DNA of 14,736 bases. Origin: an uncultured Eubacteriales bacterium (lineage in GTDB: Bacteria; Bacillota; Clostridia; Oscillospirales; CAG-272). The stretch's first letter is position 1. The number at the start of each line of letters is the position of its first letter. The notes beneath the pieces were generated by a model, which was not told where the DNA came from, made no database searches, and saw only the letters and a list, made by a program, of their open reading frames with translations. The stretch covers positions 1 to 14,736 of the forward strand of contig CAKTAA010000057.1 of assembly GCA_934526185.1 (NCBI GenBank), written 5' to 3'. Shown in pieces: positions 13,444 through 14,736 of the stretch. Position numbers and translations under genes: made by a program.

Positions 13444-14736
13444 TTATGTAAGCTTCAATAGACCTCTATTTGGTAGACCGGTTTGTTCTATAAACTCTTT
13501 GCTACCCGGATTTTCTGCATACCATTTGTGGTATTTACGATCTATAATCACTATACGGCCTGACAAAAACAGAAAACGGTGAACCTCCAGCGATGGATAA
13601 AAGAAATGCTGAAACCTTAACGTTTTCTGTGCATCGGCAAACTGTTTTTTTATTTCTCCGGATGCTTCGTCGCTTATGTTATCTTCGGGATCTCGAGGCA
13701 GAAAGGCAGGTAGGGCTCCAGATTCGTGCAGATAAAAATCAAAGGAAAGAGCACTGACCAGCTTTTGTTTCTCCTCTTGTGTTCTACAAAGCTCCAAACC
13801 GAAGACATATAGCAGTTCATAAGCCTTGCGCTGTGATAGCTGAGAAAGGGACAACCCGGGGTACATTGTTTCAAATGTTTTATTTAACGCGCAATAAAAG
13901 GAAAAGGGTGAGTGTACAAGCGATATAAGAAACGCCACGGCGGCTTCAAAGTTTCCGCTGTTGAAGCGGTCTAATGTTTCAGCTATGGCCTCCAGACGAC
14001 ATATTTCTTCATAGGATAATACGTCGGATTTTAATACCGTATAAGGCGGATCGGGCAGGAAAGAATATCCATGCCGATCCGCTTCGCTGCGGATCGGGGT
14101 ACCGCGAAGCAGCTTAAGAAAGCCAAGCTGCAGCTTATGACAACAGGGATATACATCGTCAAAGGATTGGGAAATCCGCTCAAAGCTCTCGTGAGGAAGC
14201 CCGCAGATAAGATCTGCATGAACGTGGATATTCCCCAACGCTTTCAATTGCGCAAGGCGTTTCAATACAAGGTCTGTTTTTTGAGGGCGTTTAACACTTT
14301 GAAGTGCAGGGGCATAAGTGCTCTGAACCCCAACCTCTATCTGTATCTTCCCTGCCGGATACCTTTTTAATATTTCAAGGGTTTCGTCGTCCAGAAGCTC
14401 AGCGCAGATTTCAAAATGATAGGTTTTAGTATAAATTGGACTTAGCAGCGCTTTCAAAATATTTTTTGTGCGTAAAGGATCGAAATTAAAAGTTCTGTCA
14501 ACAAACTTCACCGCGGTGAATTCTGTCTGCATTTTTTCAAATACCAAAAGATCTTCCGCCACTTTTTTTGCACTTTTCGCCCGAACTCCGGTAGTTCCGC
14601 CGGACAAACAGTAGGCACACTGAAAAGGACATCCGCGCGAGGATTCATAATATAAAAGCCGGCCGCTAAGTTCCTCTGTGATTTCATAACAGATTCCAGA
14701 CTGTTCAAAAGTTTTCCACGGCGTTCCGTGTATGAT
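13444..14736 (-). CDS. B12-binding-type radical SAM protein with DUF4080, N-terminus outside window
   Basis: 430 residues are visible, and the frame is open to the last base, so the gene starts beyond the window. LLYYESSRGCPFQCAYCLSGG contains the radical SAM C-x3-C-x2-C motif (C36, C40, C43 counted from the edge), which binds a 4Fe-4S cluster and S-adenosylmethionine. Further radical SAM signatures are VKFVDRTFNFD, FEICAELLDDETLEIL, IQIEVGVQSTYAPALQSVKR and HVHADLICGLPHES. The C-terminal part, from about residue 210 (YEEICRLEAIAETLDRFNSGNF onward, ending FLFLSGRIVIIDRKYHKWYAE), is DUF4080. Relatives carry an N-terminal cobalamin-binding domain, expected in the missing part. The substrate is unknown. 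A TTG at 14605-14607 is not the true start because it lies after the cysteine motif. Confidence 0.9.
   Translation of the reverse strand: MIHGTPWKTFEQSGICYEITEELSGRLLYYESSRGCPFQCAYCLSGGTTGVRAKSAKKVAEDLLVFEKMQTEFTAVKFVDRTFNFDPLRTKNILKALLSPIYTKTYHFEICAELLDDETLEILKRYPAGKIQIEVGVQSTYAPALQSVKRPQKTDLVLKRLAQLKALGNIHVHADLICGLPHESFERISQSFDDVYPCCHKLQLGFLKLLRGTPIRSEADRHGYSFLPDPPYTVLKSDVLSYEEICRLEAIAETLDRFNSGNFEAAVAFLISLVHSPFSFYCALNKTFETMYPGLSLSQLSQRKAYELLYVFGLELCRTQEEKQKLVSALSFDFYLHESGALPAFLPRDPEDNISDEASGEIKKQFADAQKTLRFQHFFYPSLEVHRFLFLSGRIVIIDRKYHKWYAENPGSKEFIEQTGLPNRGLLKLT

Noticed and set aside
1..14736. CRISPR arrays, tRNA or rRNA genes, transposases and integrases
   Set aside because: No regularly spaced repeats, no cloverleaf or rRNA signature and no recombinase motif were seen on either strand.

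Overview
The window looks like chromosomal DNA of an endospore-forming, low-to-moderate GC Firmicute, most likely class Clostridia. The reasons are two SpoVA proteins, TrmK next to a Nif3-family protein, an RqcH/NFACT protein, DUF1846, DUF1858, DUF3048 and DUF4080 families, strong AGGAGG-type ribosome binding sites and good sigma-A-type promoters. Genus cannot be assigned by eye. No rRNA, tRNA, CRISPR array, transposase or integrase was seen.

Layout. (1) Positions 1 to about 2270 form a visibly AT-richer accessory block, all on the minus strand. In transcription order it holds an AbiEi/DUF6088-like winged-helix protein, a five-helix membrane protein overlapping it by 14 bases, a DUF5131 (phage Gp37/Gp68-like) three-cysteine protein with its own extended -10 promoter, and a P-loop NTPase cut by the window edge. 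(2) This block abuts a broken spoVAD. SpoVAD homology stops near residue 204, and the frame then runs through a perfect terminator hairpin into unrelated sequence. (3) Between spoVAD and its usual upstream partner spoVAC lies a plus-strand gene for an ECF-type sigma factor joined in frame to a second domain of about 250 residues. It has a plausible ECF-type promoter of its own and a strong bidirectional terminator. The spoVA operon is therefore both split and truncated here. (4) From 5.2 to 6.1 kb are a zinc-ribbon/coiled-coil protein and a DUF4234 membrane protein, read from a near-consensus sigma-A promoter. (5) From 6.4 to 12.1 kb is ordinary plus-strand housekeeping: DUF1846, a small DUF1858 redox-type protein, trmK with a Nif3-like gene, and rqcH of ribosome quality control. 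(6) On the minus strand at the right end are a DUF3048 (YerB-like) lipoprotein and a B12-type radical SAM/DUF4080 protein that runs off the window.

How they work together. The right two thirds serve translation fidelity (TrmK, RqcH) and general physiology. The left third is a genomic patchwork in which a sporulation operon has been interrupted by a self-contained sigma-factor gene and by an accessory cluster. That cluster, and the two-part sigma gene, are the parts most worth following up.
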